From: an uncultured Prevotellaceae bacterium
GTDB lineage: Bacteria; Bacteroidota; Bacteroidia; Bacteroidales; Bacteroidaceae
Assembly: GCA_947166305.1 (NCBI GenBank)
Contig: CAMVDV010000021.1
Coordinates: 1-52,864, forward strand
Length of the DNA stretch: 52,864 nucleotides
Reading direction: 5' to 3'
Positions 32,592 through 39,345 of this stretch are shown piece by piece. The notes beneath the pieces are model-generated. The model was not told the DNA's origin. It saw nothing but the letters and a program-made list of their open reading frames with translations, and made no database searches. Each line of letters opens with the position of its first letter. The first letter of the stretch is position 1. The position numbers and the translations under genes were made by a program.

Positions 32592-33347
32592 GACGTAGTT
32601 CTCCATATAGAGCCGCTCGCCGTCGAAGACGGCATAGGTGAACTCCGAAATCCAGTCGCCGAGGATGAGCAGGCGCGTCTGTCGGCTCAGGGCAAGGTCG
32701 AGCTCGATGTGCCGGTGGCCGAAGATGAAGTAGTTGACGTCCGGGTGCCCCGACAGGTACTGCTTGGCAAAGCAGACCAGCGGCTCGTCTGCCTCGCCCT
32801 GATATGGCAGCTCGGGACGGGTGCCGCCGTCTTTGGTGTGCTTAAGGCGGCTGCGCTTGGCCCAATTCTGTCCGAAAGGCATGCCGATGGCAGGATGAAG
32901 CCAGCGGAATGCCCATTGACATATTTTATTATGGAATATGCCGCGCAGCAGACCGAACTTCCAGTCGCGGTCGCCGAGGCCGTCGCCGTGGGCAAGGAAG
33001 AAGGTCTTGTCGGCTATCTCGGTGGTGAGCGGTCCTCGGTGGAGCGTCACGCCGCATTCCTTCTCCAGATAGTCGAGGCACCAGATGTCGTGGTTGCCCG
33101 TGAAGTAGTGCACCTCGATGCCCATATCGGTCAGTTCGCTTATCTTGCCCAGGAAGCGCGTGAAGCCTTTCGGCACGACCGTCTGATACTCGAACCAGAA
33201 GTCGAACATGTCGCCGAGCATGTAGATGGCTTCGGCCGTCGGCTTTATCTCGTCGAGGAAGCGTACGAGTCGCCGTTCCTGCATCCGTCGGTGTGGCACG
33301 GCGAGGCTGCCCATGTGGGCATCGCTGATGAAGTAGATGTTCTTCAT
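32577..33347 (-). CDS. lpxH: UDP-2,3-diacylglucosamine diphosphatase, LpxH-like
   Basis: A 256-residue calcineurin-like metallophosphoesterase. Metal-binding motifs appear in the usual order: SDAHMG (Asp8, His10), LGDMFDFW, GNHD, AHGDGLGD and FGHRHIE. This pattern and length match the LpxH-type enzyme of Bacteroidetes, which removes UMP from UDP-2,3-diacylglucosamine in lipid A synthesis at the inner membrane. A different phosphodiester substrate cannot be ruled out. The start region is preceded by a low-complexity array, and no TAnnTTTG box was recognised close by, so it may be transcribed from further upstream (the GT2-radC-DUF59 run). Confidence 0.85.
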   Translation of the reverse strand: MKNIYFISDAHMGSLAVPHRRMQERRLVRFLDEIKPTAEAIYMLGDMFDFWFEYQTVVPKGFTRFLGKISELTDMGIEVHYFTGNHDIWCLDYLEKECGVTLHRGPLTTEIADKTFFLAHGDGLGDRDWKFGLLRGIFHNKICQWAFRWLHPAIGMPFGQNWAKRSRLKHTKDGGTRPELPYQGEADEPLVCFAKQYLSGHPDVNYFIFGHRHIELDLALSRQTRLLILGDWISEFTYAVFDGERLYMENYVEGES

Positions 33348-33424
33348 TAAAAGGTTAAAAAGTTAAAAGGTTAAAAAGTTAAAAGGTTAAAAAGTTAAAA
33401 GGTTAAAAAGTTAAAAGGTTAAAG
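33348..33424. repeat. AAAAGGTTAAAAAGTT low-complexity array
   Basis: About five copies of a 16-bp unit (AAAAGGTTAAAAAGTT) start immediately at the lpxH-like start codon. Confidence 0.9.
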
Positions 33425-33530
33425 TAAACGAGTTGACGAGTAAACAAGTAAACGAGTTGGTTGAAGAAGGAAACAACTCGTTTACTTACAAACAACTCGT
33501 TTACTCGTCAACTCGTCAACTTGTCAACTT
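33424..33530. repeat. long imperfect inverted repeat of ACTCGTTTAC words
   Basis: GTAAACGAGTTGACGAGTAA on the left and CAACTCGTTTACTCGTCAAC on the right can pair over about 30 bp around a central GTTGAAGAAGGAAAC. It ends at the stop codon of the DUF59 gene and could act as its terminator. Confidence 0.8.
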
Positions 33531-33533
33531 CCT

Positions 33534-33875
33534 TCACATCATTCCAAGTTCCATTTTTGCTTCTTCGCTCATGAGGTCCTTGTCCCATTCGGGTTCGAAG
33601 ACGAGGTTGACCTGCACGTGCCCGATGCCTGTGATGCCTTCGAGCTTCTGCCTGACGTCCTCCACGATGAAGTCGGCTGCCGGGCAGTTGGGGGCTGTGA
33701 GGGTCATGTCGACGGCAAGTTCTCTTCCGTCGTCGCTCAGCTCGATGCGGTAGATGAGTCCGAGGTCGTAGATGTTGACAGGTATCTCGGGGTCGAAGAC
33801 GGTCTTGAGGACCTCCACGACGCGCTCTTGCAGTTGCTGTCTGTCTGCTTGCTGTGTTGTTTCAGAGTTTTCCAT
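33534..33875 (-). CDS. MIP18/DUF59 family iron-sulfur assembly protein
   Basis: A 113-residue protein with the full MIP18/DUF59 core: VFDPEIPVNIYDLGLIYRIE, VDMTLTAPNCPAADFI (with the conserved Cys) and VNLVFEPEWDKDLMSEEAK. The family includes SufT- and PaaD-like proteins that help mature Fe-S clusters. I use the ATG at 33875 (MENSET); the open frame continues upstream but is antisense-like and overlaps radC. It overlaps the end of radC by 14 nt, so the two are translationally coupled. Confidence 0.92.
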   Translation of the reverse strand: MENSETTQQADRQQLQERVVEVLKTVFDPEIPVNIYDLGLIYRIELSDDGRELAVDMTLTAPNCPAADFIVEDVRQKLEGITGIGHVQVNLVFEPEWDKDLMSEEAKMELGMM

Positions 33876-34542
33876 TTTCCATATAGCTATAGTAGTCGTT
33901 GGCAGCAAAGATGACGTGGTCGACGAAACGTATGCCGACGGCTTTGCATGCTGCGGCCGCTTTCTGCGTGAGATTGTCGTCGTCGCGGCTTGGCTGCTTG
34001 CGTCCGCTCGGATGGTTGTGGCAGAGCACGATGCATGTGGCCTGTCCGAGCAGCGCGTGCCGAAGCATCTCGCGCACGTCGACGGATGCACCTGCGATGC
34101 CTCCTCTGCTGAGGAGCACCGAGCCCTTCACGCTCATGCCCTGGTCGAGGAGCAGCAGGTGGCATTCTTCTACGGTGAGGTCTTGCATGACGGGACGGAA
34201 GTAGGCATAGATGTCTGCCGAGCTTCTGATGTGCATCCGCTTGGGTTGTTCTTCCTTGAGGCGCTGGTTGGCGAGTTGGCAGGCAGCCACGATGGTGACG
34301 GCTTTTGCCTCGCCGATGCCCTTATAGCGCATGAGTTCCTGCACGGAAGCCTTGCCCAGCTGCATGAGGCTGTCGCCGTGGTCGGCAAGTATGGTGCGCA
34401 TGACGTCGACTGCCGACTCGCCCTGCACGCCGCTTCCTATCAGGATGGCGAGCAGCTCGGCTTTGCTCAGCGCGCCTGCTCCGCTGGCAAGCAAGCGTTC
34501 GCGCGGTCGGTCTTCGATGGCCCAGTCCTTGATGCTTTTCAC
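33862..34542 (-). CDS. radC: RadC/MPN+ (JAMM) domain protein
   Basis: A 226-residue RadC family protein. The N-terminus has LLASGAGALSKAELLAILIGSG and a helix-hairpin-helix-like region (ELMRYKGIGEAKAVTIVA). The C-terminal JAMM metalloprotease-like fold has the metal motif CHNHPSG ... PSRDDD. Despite the name, a DNA-repair role is not established, and the enzymatic activity is unknown. It overlaps the DUF59 gene at its 3' end. The gap to the GT2 gene upstream (34543-34693) is full of GATTTGAC / TTTACTATTT / AACTTTTT simple repeats. Confidence 0.94.
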   Translation of the reverse strand: MKSIKDWAIEDRPRERLLASGAGALSKAELLAILIGSGVQGESAVDVMRTILADHGDSLMQLGKASVQELMRYKGIGEAKAVTIVAACQLANQRLKEEQPKRMHIRSSADIYAYFRPVMQDLTVEECHLLLLDQGMSVKGSVLLSRGGIAGASVDVREMLRHALLGQATCIVLCHNHPSGRKQPSRDDDNLTQKAAAACKAVGIRFVDHVIFAANDYYSYMENGKL

Positions 34543-34549
34543 CTTTTGT

Positions 34550-34693
34550 ATTTACGATTTGACTATTTACTATTTACTATTTATTTACGATTTGACAATT
34601 TGACGATTTGGATTGTCCAATTGTAAATTGTTCAATTGTCCAATTATTTAACCTTTTAACTTTTCAACTTTTTAACTTTTTAATTTTTTAACC
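34550..34693. repeat. mixed low-complexity region (TTTACTATTTAC, CAATTGTCC, AACTTTTT words)
   Basis: Three adjacent low-complexity blocks: TTTACTATTTAC/GATTTGAC words (34550-34612), ATTGTCCAATTGTAAATTG inverted words (34612-34645) and AACTTTTTAAC words (34646-34693). The same GATTTGACGATTTAC words recur at 22477-22507 and 36893-36922. Confidence 0.8.
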
Positions 34694-35785
34694 TTATTTA
34701 TAGAAGTTGTCCTTGAAGGCTTGGAGTTCTTCATTCCTGCCCATCACGCACCTTAGCCACCATGCTCGCAGGAAGCCTGTGCCGTAGCCGACGAGCTGGA
34801 TGAAGCTTGCCCAGACGGAGAGGAGGCCGATGCGGGCGCTCCCATTCCGGATGGCGCTGTCGATGAAGACGACAACCGAGAAGAGCAGCAGCGGCAGCAG
34901 AGACAAGAGCATCAGCGCTGCGCCGAGGTAGGCCACCACAAGTCCCATGTTGCACCCGTTGCCTCCGAAGAATCCGACGTACAAGCCGAGAGCGACAAGA
35001 ACCAGTCCGACGAGGCAAAGAAGCAGGCATAAAGTGGTGCCCAAGGTGAAGACGGCAGGCAGGAGATGCACGAGCTTGAGGCTTCCCGGGTGACGCTTCA
35101 TGAGATTGATGCGCGCGATGCCGCTGTTGTGTACTTGCCTGAAGAACTTCCGGAAGTCGGTGCGCCGTTTGTGCCAGACCCACGCCTCGGGGAAAAGCCT
35201 GCAGCTCGCCCCGCTCTGATAGATGCGTATGCTGAGGTCGATGTCCTCGCCGAAACGCATCGATGAGAATCCGCCAAGCTTGCGGAAGAGACTTTGACGT
35301 ATGCCCATGTTGAAGGAGCGCGGATAGAACTTGCGGTCCATCTGTTTCTTCCCGCCACGGATGCCGCCGGTGGTCAGGAACGACGTCATGCTGTAGCTGA
35401 TGGCTTTCTGCACAGGCGTGAAGCTTTCGTGTGCCCGGTCGGGTCCGCCCCAAGCGTCGCATTCCTTTCGGGTCAGTTCTCGGTTCACTTGTTCGAGGAA
35501 GTCGGGAGGCAGCACGCAGTCGCTGTCGAGGAAGATGAGGAAGTCTCCCTCGCTGTGCTCTGCTGCGAAGTTGCGCGTAGGTCCGGGGCCGCTGTTCTCT
35601 TTTGTGAAGTAGCGCAGGCGAAGCTTGGCTGCATAGCGGCGCACGACATCGTGGCAGGGGAGCGAAGAGCCGTCTTCCACCACCACCACTTCCATGTCCT
35701 GCAGCGTCTGCGCGGCGAGGCTGCCGAGCAGTTCGTCCACTTCGTCGGGACGGTTGTATACGGGGATGATGACTGAGTATTTCAT
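34694..35785 (-). CDS. family 2 glycosyltransferase with C-terminal membrane helices
   Basis: A 363-residue inverting GT-A glycosyltransferase. The nucleotide-sugar fold starts MKYSVIIPVYNRPDEV; the first Asp motif is VVEDGSS, the DxD-type motif is FLDSDCVLPPDF, and the acceptor-side motif is GEDIDLSIRI. SGPGPTRNFA is also typical. The C-terminal third has two to three hydrophobic helices (about residues 245-275, 283-312, 325-345), so it acts at the inner membrane, probably in surface polysaccharide or lipid-linked glycan synthesis. Donor and acceptor are not known. Its own TATCTTTG box lies 60 nt upstream. It is the first gene of the run that leads to radC, the DUF59 gene and the lpxH-like gene. 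Confidence 0.93.
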   Translation of the reverse strand: MKYSVIIPVYNRPDEVDELLGSLAAQTLQDMEVVVVEDGSSLPCHDVVRRYAAKLRLRYFTKENSGPGPTRNFAAEHSEGDFLIFLDSDCVLPPDFLEQVNRELTRKECDAWGGPDRAHESFTPVQKAISYSMTSFLTTGGIRGGKKQMDRKFYPRSFNMGIRQSLFRKLGGFSSMRFGEDIDLSIRIYQSGASCRLFPEAWVWHKRRTDFRKFFRQVHNSGIARINLMKRHPGSLKLVHLLPAVFTLGTTLCLLLCLVGLVLVALGLYVGFFGGNGCNMGLVVAYLGAALMLLSLLPLLLFSVVVFIDSAIRNGSARIGLLSVWASFIQLVGYGTGFLRAWWLRCVMGRNEELQAFKDNFYK

Positions 35786-35844
35786 CTTGTAGGATAGGGC
35801 ACGAAGTCGGTGTGCCCCGATGCTTTAGGTCTGTTTGAGTGATG

Positions 35845-35852
35845 CAAAGATA
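35845..35852 (-). promoter_or_regulatory. TATCTTTG -7 box of the GT2 gene
   Basis: TAnnTTTG match on the minus strand (CAAAGATA on plus), giving a leader of about 53 nt before ATG 35785. Confidence 0.7.
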
Positions 35853-35928
35853 GGGAAAAATCCCGAATTACGGCACGGCGGGGCGGAGAAAATGCAGAAA
35901 AGGCGAAGAAATGTCGACTTTCCCGACA

Positions 35929-36813
35929 TCATTTGTCGGCCAGCGAGCGCAAGACTGCAATCCAAGGCATCACGGCCATCGTGTAGCCGAGGTTGTTGAG
36001 GTGCAGTCCGTCGGCCGTGACGGCAGGCAGATTCTCGTCCGTGATGCCGGAGAGACGGTTCTGGTCCACGAAGTACCAGTTCGAGTTTGCAGCCGCGCAG
36101 GTCAGCAATGCCAGTTCGTAGTCGGCCAAGGTGCAGCCAGCGGTGTTGCGGCTTGTGCTCGTGTAGCCCGAGTTGTTGCGTTTCAGGGCATTGCTGAAGA
36201 CGATGATGACGTCGCTCCCCGACAGCTCTTTTATCTTTTCGTAGAGCTGCCGGACGGCTCCGTAGAAGGTGGCGGGACCGGTTTGATTCTTGTAGTCGGC
36301 AAAGGTGCCCAGAGGAATGTTGCGCTTGAAGTCGTTGGTGATGAAGTCTATCGTCCAGATGGCACCCTCGATGCTTGGCCATCCGTTGTCGGCTTGCTGT
36401 GCCACCACGGCGATGCTCTTGTCGTCCGTCGCGCTCGTTCCGCCCAATGAGTAGCCGCTGTAGCCTCCGTTGGGGCCTGGCGAGCTGACGGAAGGGAAGT
36501 CGAAAAGCTCGCCGAGAAGCGTCTGATAGCCTCGTCCCTTGAACGTTCCTGTGAAGGGCGTGACGAAGGTTCCCGAGTTCTGATACTTGACGAAGTAGTT
36601 GTCGTTGCGCCAGATGCTGTGCCCGAGGAACACGATGCTGCGTTTCATCTGTATCTTCTTCGACGGGACGACGGGCTCTGCCGTGTCTTCGGAGAAAGTG
36701 ACGGACGTGACTTGACTGGTGGGGTAGGCTGTGGAGAGGCCTTCCGTGGTGTTCACCACCATGCTTTGTGAATAGGCTGGCAGGCAGAAAAGGAGTAGAA
36801 AGAGGTGTTTCAT
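35929..36813 (-). CDS. secreted SGNH/GDSL-type hydrolase
   Basis: A 294-residue secreted protein with a short signal peptide (residues 1-16, ending AYSQS). The segment SMVVNTTEGLSTAYPTSQVTSVTF resembles the small N-terminal strand domain that precedes some Bacteroidetes secreted enzymes. The SGNH core has block I FLGHSIW with the candidate Ser, and block V with TADGLHLNNLGY carrying the Asp/His pair. No clear GGND block is seen, but VFSNALKRNNSG may hold the Asn. It is probably a carbohydrate or lipid esterase; substrate unknown. Its ATG overlaps the stop of the upstream lipoprotein gene (ATGA), so it is the last gene of a three-gene operon. Confidence 0.88.
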   Translation of the reverse strand: MKHLFLLLFCLPAYSQSMVVNTTEGLSTAYPTSQVTSVTFSEDTAEPVVPSKKIQMKRSIVFLGHSIWRNDNYFVKYQNSGTFVTPFTGTFKGRGYQTLLGELFDFPSVSSPGPNGGYSGYSLGGTSATDDKSIAVVAQQADNGWPSIEGAIWTIDFITNDFKRNIPLGTFADYKNQTGPATFYGAVRQLYEKIKELSGSDVIIVFSNALKRNNSGYTSTSRNTAGCTLADYELALLTCAAANSNWYFVDQNRLSGITDENLPAVTADGLHLNNLGYTMAVMPWIAVLRSLADK

Positions 36814-37655
36814 TGCGTTAAAATCTTTTTGTTGTTCTTGATGACGATGCGGCTTTTCCTTGTGGCAGGGCGTCCGCTAAGGTCAAAGAATCTACGATTT
36901 GACGATTTACTATTTACGATTTCATTCCCATTATGGGGGGAGAACTCCCTCCCTTCAAGGGAGGGCTGGGGTGGGTCTTTCTTAACTTCATCGATTCCCG
37001 TTGCATCGCTCACGACGACTGTTCGGGCCAAGGCTGCTGCCCGGTTCTTCACATAGCTGCCTGCTGCCGTGCCGACGTGGAAGAGGCGCGAGTCCTTGGC
37101 TGCCGTGTAGCTGCTGTACTTGTCGATGCCTGCGTCGTCTTCTTCGTCGCCACCCATGAAGTCTATCGTGTACCTTCCGGGCTTTGCGTCGGCAGGAACG
37201 GTGACGAGGAACGAGATGCGGATGCTGTCGCAACCGTTTCGCCAGCAGGCCGAAATGTTTTTGGGAATCTTTGTCACGCTCTTGAATCCTGTCCACTCAT
37301 AGCCTGTGCGCGGGCAGACGGCGTTGTAGAACTGGCTGAGCTTCTCGCAAGGTTCCATGTCGTGAGCCGTGTTCACGGGCGAGCCGTCCTGATAGAAGAC
37401 CCAATCCTCTGCAAACTGCCGGTGGGCGCCATCGGGCACGGTGGCCGTCCATCCCTTTGGAAGCCGGATGCCCGCATAGCTCCAGTCGGTCACGAAGTTC
37501 TGTGTCTCCGACCCGTCATCCACCACGGTGAAGCTCACCTCGAACGTCTCGCCGGGCGACACCTCGCTTGGCGCGTAGGTGGAGATTATCTTGTAGCAGG
37601 AGACGAGTAGAGATGTAGAAATTAAGAAAATGAGAAAATGAGAAAGTCTGTTCAT
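36810..37655 (-). CDS. unknown lipoprotein with beta-sandwich-like domain and C-terminal sorting-type tail
   Basis: A 281-residue lipoprotein of no family I can name. The start MNRLSHFLIFLIST is followed by the lipobox LLVSC; I chose ATG 37655 for that reason. The body starts with APSEVSPGETFEVSFTV, an Ig-like strand pattern, and has several Cys (CEKLSQFYNAVCPR, CWRNGCDSI) that may form disulfides. The end FDLSGRP ... IVIKNNKKIL is a degenerate Prevotella-type tail. Shortly before it, DPPQPSLEGREFSP is encoded by a G/C hairpin repeat (about 36937-36977), and NEIVNSKSSNRRF by a GATTTGACGATTTAC simple repeat, so the linker consists almost wholly of repeat DNA. It overlaps the SGNH hydrolase gene by 4 nt and follows the DUF5005 gene, with array A5 in between. 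Confidence 0.85.
   Translation of the reverse strand: MNRLSHFLIFLISTSLLVSCYKIISTYAPSEVSPGETFEVSFTVVDDGSETQNFVTDWSYAGIRLPKGWTATVPDGAHRQFAEDWVFYQDGSPVNTAHDMEPCEKLSQFYNAVCPRTGYEWTGFKSVTKIPKNISACWRNGCDSIRISFLVTVPADAKPGRYTIDFMGGDEEDDAGIDKYSSYTAAKDSRLFHVGTAAGSYVKNRAAALARTVVVSDATGIDEVKKDPPQPSLEGREFSPHNGNEIVNSKSSNRRFFDLSGRPATRKSRIVIKNNKKILTQ
36937..36977 (-). repeat. short G/C hairpin repeat (type 2) inside the lipoprotein gene
   Basis: CTCCCTCCCTTCAAGGGAGG followed by GCTGGGGTGGGTCTT on the plus strand. It is the same type as the copy at 12-50 in rlmD and is translated in frame near the C-terminus of the lipoprotein. Confidence 0.8.
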
Positions 37656-37696
37656 GTTGTGTCGGGTGGTTTGTTTGGTTGTATTTCCGAAGTCAT

Positions 37697-37784
37697 CACG
37701 AGGCGTTGGCAAACTCCACACGAGGCGTTGGCAAACTCCACACGTTGCGTTGGCCATCTTCACACGTTGCGTTTGGCCTCCCGA
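37697..37784. repeat. 22-bp tandem array A5 (4 units)
   Basis: Units start at 37697, 37719, 37741 and 37763. Units 1-2 begin CACGAGGCGTTGGC and end AAACTCCA; units 3-4 begin CACGTTGCGTT. Rotated, the unit matches that of array A2 (AAYTCCACACGWGG), 31 kb away. It fills the gap between the DUF5005 and lipoprotein genes. Confidence 0.9.
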
Positions 37785-37826
37785 CGTGTGGCGTCTGCCG
37801 GTCGTCCTTTTGGAGTTGCTTTTTTC

Positions 37827-39176
37827 CTAATCATCGAATATCGCTTTCCAGTTGTAGATGCGGAAGAAATAGGGTCGGTAGAAGTCGGCCGAACCGCGAG
37901 AGTTGAAGTTGTCGCCCCAGTCCTTGCAGTCGGTGTTAGTGGAGAAGACGAGCTCTCCCTCGCGCGAAAGCGACTGATGGAGGTGGGGCATATAGAAGTG
38001 CTGATAGGTGCGGGTGCCGAGCTTGTCGAGGACAAAAGGCATGGTCCACAGCTGATGGCACTCCTCGAAAGGCCCGAAGGCGTTTCTGCTACGCATGATG
38101 TAAACCTGCTTTCCGAAGGGAAATCCCTGAGCCGTCATGTAGTACCAGTCGCCATCCTTGAAGACCCATGCCGTCGATACGCTGCGCGAGCTGATGGCCG
38201 AACGGTTGACTTGATCACTCGTCGGGTAGGTGCTTTGCCATCGGAACGTCCCGCTCTCGTCGGCAACGTAGTATTCCCAGGGCGAACGCAGGTCGTGCGT
38301 CTGCGAACGAGCCACTACGGGCGACGACGTGTTCAGTACATCGTCGGCCTTCTTCTTGTACTGGATGCAGGCATAGAGGTAGGTGTGTCCGTCCTCGTCC
38401 TCCCAGAGCGTCTGTCCGTAGCCGATAGGGTCTTGCTCGAAAAAGCTGTGATCCACGCTGACGAGCTTGAGATAGGAGGCGCTGCCCGGCGTGCCTTCGA
38501 GCGAATAGATGGCAAGTGCGCGGTTGTCAGTCTGCATCAGGTTCTCGCTCCCATTGTAAACGCCTGCCCAGAGCACCTGCAGCTGACCATCCACCACCGT
38601 GCCGTCGCCCGCCCAGTAAAGGTAGGTCTGGTCTATCTCTCCGCTTCGAATCTGGGCATCGGTCTTCTCTCCCTTGGGATGACGAAGGTGCGTGCGTGCA
38701 TGATAATAGCCGCTACCCGACGGATTGCCGCGCTGCACCCAGTCGGCCAGCCACTTCAGGTTTGTGCTCTTCGTGCCGGGAAGTCCGTCGTCGCCCCGTG
38801 TCTGTACCATGATGCTGTTGCGTGGAAAGTTGCAAGACTGGCGGATGCGACTGGCAGAACCCGTCGCTTTGCCATAGAAACTGTCGTTGAAACTCCAGAA
38901 GACATTGCCGTCGGGCAAGGCCGTGGTCTGCACCCCGTCGCCTCCGTTCCAGCCAAGCGTCCGCGTGAAGAGCCCGTCGTAGAGCTTGTCCTTATAGACA
39001 TAGACGTTGTGGTTGGCGTTGTTGTGCGGCAGATATTCCAGTTGCCAGTCCGCCTCGACGTGCGGCACGGGCCATCGCATCGTGTCGGCTTCCACCTCGC
39101 GCGTCAGGTCGCCTTGGGCAAAAGTCCCTGCCGGAAGACCGAAAAGGAGTAGGCCGAAAAGAAATAGTCTGTTCAT
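37827..39176 (-). CDS. secreted DUF5005 family protein (glycosidase-propeller-like)
   Basis: A 449-residue secreted protein. Signal peptide 1-20 (MNRLFLFGLLLFGLPAGTFAQ). I recognise the family as DUF5005 from the pattern WNGGDGVQTTALPDGNVFW, SFNDSF and YLYWAGDGTVVDG; the repeated W/Y-rich beta segments suggest a five-bladed propeller like that of GH43/GH32-type enzymes. Enzymatic function is not established. I use ATG 39176, because an in-frame start at 39200 would overlap the TAACTTTG box at 39200-39207. It is the first gene of the DUF5005-lipoprotein-SGNH operon, which looks like a small secreted carbohydrate-processing set. Confidence 0.85.
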   Translation of the reverse strand: MNRLFLFGLLLFGLPAGTFAQGDLTREVEADTMRWPVPHVEADWQLEYLPHNNANHNVYVYKDKLYDGLFTRTLGWNGGDGVQTTALPDGNVFWSFNDSFYGKATGSASRIRQSCNFPRNSIMVQTRGDDGLPGTKSTNLKWLADWVQRGNPSGSGYYHARTHLRHPKGEKTDAQIRSGEIDQTYLYWAGDGTVVDGQLQVLWAGVYNGSENLMQTDNRALAIYSLEGTPGSASYLKLVSVDHSFFEQDPIGYGQTLWEDEDGHTYLYACIQYKKKADDVLNTSSPVVARSQTHDLRSPWEYYVADESGTFRWQSTYPTSDQVNRSAISSRSVSTAWVFKDGDWYYMTAQGFPFGKQVYIMRSRNAFGPFEECHQLWTMPFVLDKLGTRTYQHFYMPHLHQSLSREGELVFSTNTDCKDWGDNFNSRGSADFYRPYFFRIYNWKAIFDD

Positions 39177-39199
39177 GCTCGATTCACTTAAACTGGCCA

Positions 39200-39207
39200 C
39201 AAAGTTA
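39200..39207 (-). promoter_or_regulatory. TAACTTTG -7 box of the DUF5005 operon
   Basis: TAnnTTTG match on the minus strand, 23 nt upstream of ATG 39176. It is divergent from the box at 39314. Confidence 0.7.
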
Positions 39208-39313
39208 GCAATTTCTTTTCATTTTTTGACACAATTCTTGCCGAATAAGTTCTTTTCTTTACATTATTATATTAAAAAGCGATGTTTTGCTTGCATTGTT
39301 CTTCAAATAAAAG

Positions 39314-39321
39314 TATATTTG
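39314..39321 (+). promoter_or_regulatory. TATATTTG -7 box of the CotH protein gene
   Basis: TAnnTTTG match, with a TTG about 20 nt upstream in GCTTGCATTG. It lies 24 nt before ATG 39346, which excludes any start further upstream. Confidence 0.7.
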
Positions 39322-39345
39322 CAAGATGAAAATAAAAGAAACGAA

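Noticed and set aside
33876..34091. N-terminal extension of the DUF59 protein by 72 codons
   Set aside because: It lies within radC in another frame and has low-complexity Ser/Thr/Arg composition; the family domain starts shortly after ATG 33875.
39007..39345. N-terminal extension of the CotH protein by 113 codons
   Set aside because: It overlaps the divergent DUF5005 gene and both promoters, and the signal peptide starts at ATG 39346.
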